NCBI GenBank assembly: GCA_041398965.1
Contig: JAWKTT010000010.1
Span: 62,001-126,000, forward strand
Direction: 5' to 3'
Length of the DNA stretch: 64,000 bases
Origin: JAWKTT01 sp041398965
GTDB lineage: Bacteria > Planctomycetota > Planctomycetia > Planctomycetales > Planctomycetaceae
Position numbers and translations under genes: made by a program. The notes below the pieces were generated by a model. That model was given only the letters and a program-made list of their open reading frames with translations. It had not been told where the DNA came from and did no database searches. Positions 54,252 to 62,267 of this stretch are shown here, in pieces. How positions within the stretch are numbered: position 1 is the stretch's first letter; each line of letters opens with the position of its first letter.

Positions 54252-56747
54252 ATGGCGGCCATCAAACGATTTCTTGAGTGGTATCTGGGGGTCGATCCTG
54301 CGAGGCCCGGTGAGGGGTCTGCGTGGACGTTGCAGTATGCGGTACCGGGGAGCGAGTGGTTTCCGGTCGAGATTTGCGCCGGGTTGATCTTGCTGGCGAT
54401 CGGGTTGATCTGGTGGGTCTATCGACGTGATGCGGTCATGCTGTCGCGGCGACGTCGTTGGGGGTTGATGGGGCTGCGCATCGCTGTGTTCTTCGTCCTC
54501 TTGTTGATGCTCTCCCGACTGTCGCTGCAAGTCGAGAAGACCGGTCTCCCGAATCTTGCCGTGCTGATTGATGTCTCGGGGAGCATGGGGATTGTCGATC
54601 GTTACCCCAAAGGGACGATGACAACGACCGCCGATCGACTGGCCCAAGAGGCGGGGCGGTCGGAGACCTCGCGACTGGCGATGGCCCAGGGGTTGTTGAC
54701 GGGGGACGATGCGGGGCTGTTGAAGTCGTTGTCCCAGCACTATCGGTTACAGGTCTCGACCTTCTCACAAGACTCCCGGCCTTTGGTCTTGCCTGCGGGT
54801 GGTGGACCGGAAGCCACTTCGGAGTCGGGGGGGACACTCGGCGTTGGGGCGTTGACGCGCGGCGTCAAAGAGTTGCAGGCCGAGGGATCCCAAACTCGTC
54901 CCGGAGCAGCGGTGCTCGAAGTGCTCAACGACTTTCGAGGGGGATCGCTGGCTGCGATGGTAATCTTCACCGATGGCGTGGCGACGACGTCGCAGCGAGA
55001 CCTGCTATCGCAGGCGGCAGGGACCGCTCGGACTTTGGGGGTCCCGTTCTATATTGTAGGCCTCGGGAGCGAGGAACCGGGGCGAGACATCGAACTGGAT
55101 GATGTTCGGAGCGAGCCGACGGTATTTCTGGGAGACCCACTCACCGTGCAGTTTCGACTGCGGTCTCAGGGGTATGCCCGACGAGAAGTGGAAGTGACGC
55201 TCAGAGAAGAAGGGGTCGCCGAGCCGGTCGCGTCGACACGGTTCACGCTCGCAAACGATGGGGTCTCGATTCCGGGCGAACTGACTTACCTTCCCGAACA
55301 CGAGGGAGAGCGAACTGTCGTCGTCGAGGTGACGCCACTGACGGACGAAGTCGATGCGGCGAACAATCGAGGCTCGAAGAAGGTGGTGGTCAATCGGGAA
55401 CAACTTCGGGTGCTGTATGTCGAACGGCTCCCCCGATGGGAGTATCGAGCCTTGAAGCCGTTGCTCGAACGAGATGACGCGATCTCTGTCGATACCTTAC
55501 TTTTGGATGCCGATCTGGAGTTCGGTGCTGAGGATCGGACATCGCTGCGTCAGTTCCCGACGACGATGGATCAGTTGGCAGAGTATGATGTGGTCATCTG
55601 GGGAGACGTCGACCTGAACGCGATGGGGCAGGATGTCGCGGAGATGCTGAAGGAGTATGTCGGGGTGCAAGGGAGCGGGCTGATTCTGATCGCCGGGATG
55701 GAGTTCAACCCGCTCAGTTATCGCGGAACATCCATAGAGACGCTGCTGCCGGTTTATCTGGAGACGGAAGATGCCTCGCTCGGGACTGCGGCCGAGACCC
55801 CAACGGGAGCGGGGGGGGCCGAATTGCCCCTGGATGGGTCGTTGCGGTTTCGCATCGAACGGACTCAAGAGGGGAAGAGCTGGCCGTTCCTGCATCTTGC
55901 CGACACTCCGGCCCGTGATACAGAAGCCTGGAACTCCCTTCCGGCAGAGTTTGACTGGTTGGCCGACACACCCCGCAAAAAGCCGGGAGCACAAGTGCTG
56001 GCAGTTCATCCGCATCGACAGGGAGTGCATGGGAAGTCCCCCGTGCTGGCGGTACAGCGTTACGGTCGCGGACTCGTGTTGTATCAGGCGACCGATGAAC
56101 TCTGGAAGTGGCGGCGACGTGTGGAGGACCTCTACTACGGACGCTACTGGTCGCAGGCGATTCGGTCGCTAGCCAAGTCGCGTCAGGATCATGCCGACGT
56201 GGCGACGTTGACCACTGATCGGAGCGAATACGATCTCGGCGATACCGTCCGTCTGCGACTGTTTCTCCCAGAGCAGACGCTCCCCGATCAAGTCGAGCGG
56301 GTCGATACTGGCGATGCGTCGATTTCGCTGATAACGGGTCCGGGGGAGCGGCGTATTGTGACATTGCGTCGAGTTTCCGGACCGGCCCCCCTCTTCGAGG
56401 GGACCATCGAAAGTTTGCCAATCGGGAACTTTCGTTGCGTACAAAACGAGCCACTCCCTGGCGAAGAACCGGCGACCTGTGAGTTCAAAGTCCAACAGGC
56501 ACAGCGGGAGTTGGCCGAGCGTCAGATGAATCGAGCCGACCTGATCGAAGCGGCCCGTGTCTCGCATGGGCGATTCTTGACGATCGAGGATGCGAGCGAG
56601 CTGGTCGAGTCACTCCCCGCCGGTCGGCCAGATCGTCTGGCGGAGTCTCGTCCGATCCCCCTTTGGAATCGGGTCGAGGTGTTGTTGCTGGTCACACTGC
56701 TGCTGGGGGCAGAGTGGATCTTCCGAAAACAGTCCCGTCTGGTATGA
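54252..56747 (+). CDS. membrane VWA-domain protein (BatA-like, large periplasmic part)
   Basis: 831 residues. Two N-terminal helices (about 38-60 and 78-97) are followed by a VWA domain with MIDAS motif LIDVSGSMG near residue 107 and VIFTDGVATTS near 236. Then come beta-rich segments (YLPEHEGERTVVVEVTPLTD), a class I glutamine amidotransferase-like Rossmann region near 435-510 (YDVVIWGDVDLNAMG), and a C-terminal helix (VLLLVTLLLGAEWIFRK). This architecture is common in planctomycetes near MoxR genes. ATG 54252 is chosen; the frame is open from 54102. It heads a probable three-gene operon. Confidence 0.85.
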   Translation: MAAIKRFLEWYLGVDPARPGEGSAWTLQYAVPGSEWFPVEICAGLILLAIGLIWWVYRRDAVMLSRRRRWGLMGLRIAVFFVLLLMLSRLSLQVEKTGLPNLAVLIDVSGSMGIVDRYPKGTMTTTADRLAQEAGRSETSRLAMAQGLLTGDDAGLLKSLSQHYRLQVSTFSQDSRPLVLPAGGGPEATSESGGTLGVGALTRGVKELQAEGSQTRPGAAVLEVLNDFRGGSLAAMVIFTDGVATTSQRDLLSQAAGTARTLGVPFYIVGLGSEEPGRDIELDDVRSEPTVFLGDPLTVQFRLRSQGYARREVEVTLREEGVAEPVASTRFTLANDGVSIPGELTYLPEHEGERTVVVEVTPLTDEVDAANNRGSKKVVVNREQLRVLYVERLPRWEYRALKPLLERDDAISVDTLLLDADLEFGAEDRTSLRQFPTTMDQLAEYDVVIWGDVDLNAMGQDVAEMLKEYVGVQGSGLILIAGMEFNPLSYRGTSIETLLPVYLETEDASLGTAAETPTGAGGAELPLDGSLRFRIERTQEGKSWPFLHLADTPARDTEAWNSLPAEFDWLADTPRKKPGAQVLAVHPHRQGVHGKSPVLAVQRYGRGLVLYQATDELWKWRRRVEDLYYGRYWSQAIRSLAKSRQDHADVATLTTDRSEYDLGDTVRLRLFLPEQTLPDQVERVDTGDASISLITGPGERRIVTLRRVSGPAPLFEGTIESLPIGNFRCVQNEPLPGEEPATCEFKVQQAQRELAERQMNRADLIEAARVSHGRFLTIEDASELVESLPAGRPDRLAESRPIPLWNRVEVLLLVTLLLGAEWIFRKQSRLV

Positions 56748-56894
56748 TGATCAGCACCTTGGAATCGTCGTTCCCGAAAAGTGTGGGGCGAGGTGGAAGT
56801 GCTCTCGAGATGATCGTGACGAACGTCACTAAAGTGGCGTCTCCAAGATGACGTAACGAGCGGAACGGATGGCCGCGCGGGAAATGAGCAAGAG

Positions 56895-59800
56895 ATGTCG
56901 GCACTCCAGAACACCGTGACAACGCTGAGGCGGCGCATTCGCGTCTTGCTGATGCTGCGTGGATGTTGTCGCGTTGTCGCGGTGGTATCGCTGATGCTCG
57001 TGGCCGCTGCTCTTTTCGACTGGGCGTTGCCCATCGAGAATCGGCTCGTCCGGATGTCATTGATGTGGTCGGTCGGCCTGTTCGGACTCATCCAGGTCTT
57101 GCGACACGTCATCGTTCCGCTGCGGATGCCCCTGACCGACGAATCGCTCGCTCTCTGGGTCGAACAGCAGGAACCCCGCTGGCACGATCGACTGGCAAGT
57201 GCTGTCGACTTCGAGCGAGAACAGGTTACGGGGAGCGCCCGTTCGGAGTTGGGTGAGGTTGTCACGGGCGACAACAGCGCGAGTACGGTATCCGTCGAAT
57301 TGAAAGAACAGGTTGTGCGATCCGCCACGACCGACCGTCAACTTTCGTCGGTCCCGCAGCTCGTCAGTTCGCGAAGTCTGGTTTGGCCAACAGTAATCTG
57401 TGGAGCAATCCTGCTCTCGGTCGGCAGCGTGGTCCTCACCTTCCCCGAGCACTGCGCGATTGCGTGGGAACGCCTTTCAAGTCCGGCCACTGCACCCGAT
57501 TGGCCCCGACGAACGGCACTGGCACTCTATAACGAAGATCTCGCCAACCTCCCCGCACAAGGGCTACGTTGCGTCGCCGATGAATCGTTCACTCTGTACG
57601 TTGCCAACACTCGAGGTGAACTCCCGAAAGACCTCCGGCTCGAACAGCGGCTCAGCGATGGCGAAGTCCAACAGGTCGCAGTCCGGCTGACGGCACTCAA
57701 GGACGAAGCAGGAGTCGAGCGGAATTACGGAGTTGCCACATTGCTGCCACGCGTGGGGGAATTTCAGGTGCGAGCCCGCGGGGGCGATGATCGGGAGATG
57801 CCATGGCATCGTTTGGAAGTGGTCGCCCCTCCTCGAATCGAAGCCTTTCGGATCACCGTCACCCCACCGGCCTATACCGAACTCGAACCGCAGTCGACCA
57901 TGAGCGGCGTCGGGCATGTTGAGGGACTCGTCGGGAGTCGCGTGCAGGTGCAGGGGACGACGAACCGACCGTTGCAACGGGTCTCGACGACCCGCAACGG
58001 ATTCCCACCGGAAGTGCTCCCGCTGTCGTCTCAAGGGACAGAGTTTCAAGTTGAGTTCGACATTGAGAGAGAAGGCCGAGTGGGCTACTCGTTCGAACTT
58101 CTTGACGAATTCGGACTCGGAGCCGGTCGACCGATGAAGTACGAAATTCTAGGTCGGGCCGATCAATCTCCCGTGTTGGAATTGAAGTCCCCGACTGGTC
58201 ACCTCACCGTCACCCCACAAGCCGAACTCCCGCTGACATTTCAAACCGAAGACGATTTTGGACTCGGACTCGCCCGACTCAAAATCATCGGCAACGATCA
58301 ACGGAGCGAACAGGGACTGAAGCTTTACGAATATCTTCCGCGTGTCGATCGTGACGACCGACCGACAACCCCAGGCATCGGGGCGACGGCCACTGCGTCG
58401 ACCTCCGCGACGTCGACAGACGACACGGGACAGATGTTGCGTCAACTCGAGATTCAACGCATCTGGTCTTTGGAAACGAACAAACTGCAACCAGGCGAAG
58501 TGGTCGAATTTCAGATTGAATTGGCCGACCTAAAACGCCCGGAACCGAACATCACTCGCTCGTCGGTCGGATCGTTGACAATCCTCACCGCTGCCGAAAA
58601 GCGACGCGAACTCCTGTCGCGTCAAGGGGGGATTCGGCAGTTCATCGAGCGCTCGTTGCAGCGTCATCAACCAGCTCAACAATCGGTCCGGGAACTCCTG
58701 ACACAGGCCGAGACCGTCGGTCGATTGCGGCCTGAAGATGTCACGCTGCTTCGACAGGCCGAGCAGGAGAACCGCCGCATCCTCGCCGACATGAACGACC
58801 CCCGAGCCGGTCTCGATGCTCAACTCGGCAGCATCCTCAACGAGTTGCAATGGAACAAGATTGTCGACTCGTCGACGACAGAACGTCTCACCCGGTTTCG
58901 ACAGCAAGTCGCGATACTCTCGGCGACCCAACTCCCCGAAGTCGGGCAGTCTCTCGCGGCGGTCCGTCGCCTGACAAGCAGGAACCTCAAGGAGGACTTA
59001 ACCGATATCGACCGCAGCGATGCCGACGTCATGACTCGTTCGTCGTCCCCACCATCCGACGCGTCTGCGGAGTCGTCAGCAACCAGCAACTCGACTCGAG
59101 GCAACTCTGCAGGAAGCGGCGACACATCGCTCGTCGAGCCTCTTCGGCGGGCGAGCGACACGCAGCAAATCGTCACCATCACTCTCGAATCGATGCTCGC
59201 GGAACTCAGTGAGTGGGAACAGCGACACGATGCCAGCAGCGGACTCAGCGAACTGCTCGCGACGCAGCAACGAATTCATGACGAGACTCAAAACACCGGC
59301 AGCCGGACGATCTCGCGTCGCATTGACGAACTCTCGCCGCAAGACCGTGCCGACCTCCTGCGACTGGCCGAAAAGCAACGTCAACTGGGGCATCAGTTGC
59401 AGCAGCTGACGGACAATCTTGCTCGGGATGTTCGCAAGAGTTCGTCACCATCCGCCGAAGCGGAACCGCAATTGGCCGAGTTGGTTGACCAGTTGAAGCA
59501 AGCTGGTTTAGCCGGTGTCGTGCAAGCCGCCGCCCGAGCCATCGAAGGGAATGCCGTCGGCGAAGCGGGACGTCTCCAACAAGAATTGATCGCCCAGTTG
59601 TCGCAATGGACAGAGTCGCTGCACAACATCGATCAACCCGATCTCGCTTCCGATCTCGAAGCAATTCGCGGGGCTCAAGAAGAGACCGAGACCCTCAGAA
59701 AGAAACAGGAAAAGCTCCGAGCGGAGGTGGCGGCCCTTCCCCCCTTAAGCGAAGACGCCGGTCGGGCCGAGCAGTTACAGACGCTGCAAAAGCGTCAGCA

Positions 59801-60737
59801 GGAGTTAGCCGAAGAACTCTCGGGAATGCTCTCTCGATTCCGTCGACTCGCGTTGGAAAAGGTGTCAACAGCCGCAACCCGCGGTGCCGCCCGCATGACC
59901 GACGCCAGTCGCGCACTGGAAAACGGAGAGGGTGCGAACGCGCTTCGACAACAGCAGGAAGCACTCGACGATTTACTTCAGGTCGAGCGAAATCTCGCCG
60001 AAGCCGAACAACAACTCGCTGCCGCTCAGACTCAGCAGCAACTCGCGTCGCTTTCCGAACAACTGCGTGCCATGCAGCAACGACAGCGGGAACTTCAGCA
60101 GCAAACCGCCACTCTTCAGGAGACGCTGACTGCCGGGGGCCGCTGGAATCGAACGCAACTCAAAGAGGTTCGCGACGTCGCCCAGCAGCAGCGAGAACTC
60201 ACCACAAACACCGCAGACCTGGCTGATCGTCTCCAACAGATCACCCTCATCCAGACGTCGCTCGAACAGGCCCGTGTGGTCATGGACCGAGCCGCCACTC
60301 TCCTCGACAACCGACAGACCGACGCCATCACTCAGGGGGAACAAGCGACCGCGGTTCGCTGGCTCGAACGGTTGCAACACGCACTCGATGCCGACACCGC
60401 ACAGGTCAACGCCACTCCTCCCGACGGCAACGGCAACACCGACGCGACGAATCCCCCCCCCACTGCCGATGGGGAGACCGACTCTCTCGTGATGGAACTG
60501 CGACTCTTGCGGGAAATGCTCGCCGAGCTGTCGACACAGACCGCAGAAGTCGCCAAGCAACAGGTCGAAACCGGTGACTCGACCGAGTTGCAACAGCGTC
60601 GCCAACAGCTATCGGCCGAGCAATCGGTGCTAACAGAACTCGCATCCAAACTGCTCGAGCCACTCCTGCATCCCCGTAATTCCGCCGGCATGATCACCCC
60701 GACCACTCCCCCCACCGAGACAGGCGGTACAAAATGA
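56895..60737 (+). CDS. very long membrane-anchored coiled-coil protein (DUF4175-like)
   Basis: 1280 residues. Three N-terminal helices (about 22-45, 52-75 and 158-180) include the family-like stretch LALWVEQQEPRWHDRLASAV. A beta-rich region follows to about 540. From about 560 to 1250 the protein is Gln/Glu/Arg-rich with heptad patterns (QLAAAQTQQQLASLSEQLRA, RELQQQTATLQETLTAGGRW), a long coiled coil interrupted by Ser/Thr linkers. It resembles DUF4175 proteins. A structural or tethering role in the envelope is inferred. Its stop overlaps the next start (ATGA), so the genes are translationally coupled. Confidence 0.82.
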   Translation: MSALQNTVTTLRRRIRVLLMLRGCCRVVAVVSLMLVAAALFDWALPIENRLVRMSLMWSVGLFGLIQVLRHVIVPLRMPLTDESLALWVEQQEPRWHDRLASAVDFEREQVTGSARSELGEVVTGDNSASTVSVELKEQVVRSATTDRQLSSVPQLVSSRSLVWPTVICGAILLSVGSVVLTFPEHCAIAWERLSSPATAPDWPRRTALALYNEDLANLPAQGLRCVADESFTLYVANTRGELPKDLRLEQRLSDGEVQQVAVRLTALKDEAGVERNYGVATLLPRVGEFQVRARGGDDREMPWHRLEVVAPPRIEAFRITVTPPAYTELEPQSTMSGVGHVEGLVGSRVQVQGTTNRPLQRVSTTRNGFPPEVLPLSSQGTEFQVEFDIEREGRVGYSFELLDEFGLGAGRPMKYEILGRADQSPVLELKSPTGHLTVTPQAELPLTFQTEDDFGLGLARLKIIGNDQRSEQGLKLYEYLPRVDRDDRPTTPGIGATATASTSATSTDDTGQMLRQLEIQRIWSLETNKLQPGEVVEFQIELADLKRPEPNITRSSVGSLTILTAAEKRRELLSRQGGIRQFIERSLQRHQPAQQSVRELLTQAETVGRLRPEDVTLLRQAEQENRRILADMNDPRAGLDAQLGSILNELQWNKIVDSSTTERLTRFRQQVAILSATQLPEVGQSLAAVRRLTSRNLKEDLTDIDRSDADVMTRSSSPPSDASAESSATSNSTRGNSAGSGDTSLVEPLRRASDTQQIVTITLESMLAELSEWEQRHDASSGLSELLATQQRIHDETQNTGSRTISRRIDELSPQDRADLLRLAEKQRQLGHQLQQLTDNLARDVRKSSSPSAEAEPQLAELVDQLKQAGLAGVVQAAARAIEGNAVGEAGRLQQELIAQLSQWTESLHNIDQPDLASDLEAIRGAQEETETLRKKQEKLRAEVAALPPLSEDAGRAEQLQTLQKRQQELAEELSGMLSRFRRLALEKVSTAATRGAARMTDASRALENGEGANALRQQQEALDDLLQVERNLAEAEQQLAAAQTQQQLASLSEQLRAMQQRQRELQQQTATLQETLTAGGRWNRTQLKEVRDVAQQQRELTTNTADLADRLQQITLIQTSLEQARVVMDRAATLLDNRQTDAITQGEQATAVRWLERLQHALDADTAQVNATPPDGNGNTDATNPPPTADGETDSLVMELRLLREMLAELSTQTAEVAKQQVETGDSTELQQRRQQLSAEQSVLTELASKLLEPLLHPRNSAGMITPTTPPTETGGTK

Positions 60738-61459
60738 AGACCCCATTCTCGAACATGTTTGATCGTCCGCTCTCATCGCTTCTTGGAATGGTGTGCTGTC
60801 TCTCCGTTTCCCTTCTGACCCAGGCCGACGATGGAACCGCTCCCGCAAAGGGGACGACTTCAACCGCGCTCCCCGAGACCCAGAGTGAAGTGGAGAACAC
60901 GACTCAGCCGCCAATGAAAAAGCCGACGCTACGAGAAAGGCTCGATGCGGAGTTAGGGAACGAGTCGACGACTCCGCCGGTCGACGCCGCGACGCTGGCT
61001 CGACGCGTGCAGGAGTCGATGACTCAAGCCCAGACAGCGGTCGCCGGGAATGAACTGGGCAAAGCCGTCGAACAACAGGCCGCAACACTTCGGGCACTCG
61101 ACGAGTTGTTGGCCGGTCTCAACACCGACAGCCCCCCGTCGGAGTCTTCCTCCGGCGTCTCACGTACCGAGACCGCCGGCATCACCGACACCCCCTCGCC
61201 GATGCAAGGGGACGGAGCCCGCAACGCCAACAGCAGCCAGGCGACCGAGTCCAATCCGGACGCCCAGGGCCCCGCCACGCCAGCCCAGCAAGCGGCCCAA
61301 CGCCGTCGCCTCGCGACCTCCGTCTGGGGCCATCTTCCCGACCGCATCCGCGAACAACTCCAGGGGAGCTACCGCGAACGTTACCTCCCCGAATACGCCG
61401 ACCTCGTCGAAGACTACTACCGCTCCCTCTCCGAAGTCCCAACAACAAAGACTCCCTGA
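60734..61459 (+). CDS. small secreted protein of the VWA/coiled-coil operon
   Basis: 241 residues. A signal peptide (PLSSLLGMVCCLSVSLLTQA) precedes a low-complexity linker, a helical piece (AATLARRVQESMTQAQTAVA, LGKAVEQQAATLRALDELLA), another Ser/Pro/Asn-rich linker, and a conserved-looking C-terminus (SVWGHLPDRIREQLQGSYRE, then YADLVEDYYRSLSE). Such a C-terminal pattern is common in planctomycete proteins encoded downstream of VWA/DUF4175 genes. Role unknown. It starts inside the stop codon of the coiled-coil gene. Confidence 0.75.
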   Translation: MKTPFSNMFDRPLSSLLGMVCCLSVSLLTQADDGTAPAKGTTSTALPETQSEVENTTQPPMKKPTLRERLDAELGNESTTPPVDAATLARRVQESMTQAQTAVAGNELGKAVEQQAATLRALDELLAGLNTDSPPSESSSGVSRTETAGITDTPSPMQGDGARNANSSQATESNPDAQGPATPAQQAAQRRRLATSVWGHLPDRIREQLQGSYRERYLPEYADLVEDYYRSLSEVPTTKTP

Positions 61460-61494
61460 AGTTCGAGGGATCTAAGACTTAAGACGACACAAAG

Positions 61495-61539
61495 AACACC
61501 CACTCAAAGCCCCCCAACCACGTCGGGGGGACCACTGCG
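61495..61539. repeat. 45-bp direct repeat, left copy
   Basis: AACACCCACTCAAAGCCCCC through GGGGGGACCACTGCG, with a C6...G6 hairpin. The right copy is at 62190-62234, about 85% identical by eye, same orientation. They flank the toxin-antitoxin pair. Confidence 0.75.
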
Positions 61540-61614
61540 ATTTCGATCTCCTATCTGTTTGCAAATCGCCGCAGTGGGGATCATGATGCAGGGAACTCTT
61601 CGAGGATGTAAACT

Positions 61615-61836
61615 ATGCGACCGACGCTCCAAGAACTCGGGATCGATCAATTGAGCAGTGCCGAACGCCTCCGTTTGATCGGCGACATCTGGGACAGCCT
61701 CTCACCCCTCACCGAGACGGAGGTCCCCACCAGTCACCTCGAAGAACTCGACCACCGCCTCGACGACGCCAACGCATCCCCCGAAACCTCCCGGCCCTGG
61801 AACGAAGTCCGCTCAAAACTCTGGGGCGAAGAGTGA
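61615..61836 (+). CDS. addiction module antitoxin-type protein (TIGR02574-like)
   Basis: 73 residues. The pattern LSSAERLRLIGDIWDSL followed by LDHRLDDANASPETSRPWNE matches the small addiction-module component family, whose members pair with ParE/RelE toxins. Such antitoxins neutralise the toxin and repress the operon. Its stop overlaps the toxin start by 4 bp (GTGA), so the two are coupled. Confidence 0.85.
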   Translation: MRPTLQELGIDQLSSAERLRLIGDIWDSLSPLTETEVPTSHLEELDHRLDDANASPETSRPWNEVRSKLWGEE

Positions 61837-62129
61837 AGCTACCGCTCCAGATTCGCCCGCAGGCAGAAAGAGACTTGACCGAAGCCCGGGACTGGTACAG
61901 CCAACAAGCCCCCGGGCTTGAAGTTTCGTTTCTGTCTGAGGTGGATGTCGTATTCGATCGCATCCAACAGAATCCGCACCTTTATGCGGCAGAACATCGG
62001 AGCGTTCGTCGCGCTTCGTTAGGACGGTTTCCCTACATTGTCTACTACCGAATCGATGCATCGAGTATCGAGATCATAGCCGTGTTGCACGGAAGTCGAC
62101 ACCCCCACCACTGGCAGTCACGCTCCTAA
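61833..62129 (+). CDS. ParE/RelE-superfamily toxin
   Basis: 98 residues from a GTG start. Seen: LQIRPQAERDLTEARDWYSQ, FLSEVDVVFDRIQQNPHLYA and FPYIVYYRIDASSIEIIAVL, then HGSRHPHHW, the typical ParE end. ParE toxins poison DNA gyrase and RelE toxins cleave mRNA; this one looks ParE-like. It is complete and probably functional. Confidence 0.88.
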   Translation: MKLPLQIRPQAERDLTEARDWYSQQAPGLEVSFLSEVDVVFDRIQQNPHLYAAEHRSVRRASLGRFPYIVYYRIDASSIEIIAVLHGSRHPHHWQSRS

Positions 62130-62189
62130 TGCCCCATTGTCACACAACCCAAATGATGTCGGCAGGTGGATCAGTTTCGGAATACATCT

Positions 62190-62234
62190 AACACCCACTC
62201 AAGGCCCCCCGACCGCTTCCGGGGGACCACTGCG
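62190..62234. repeat. 45-bp direct repeat, right copy
   Basis: AACACCCACTCAAGGCCCCC through GGGGGACCACTGCG. With the left copy at 61495-61539 it brackets the addiction module. Confidence 0.75.
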
Positions 62235-62267
62235 TGGTCTAACAAAACATCGTCAATAGAGGGCACA

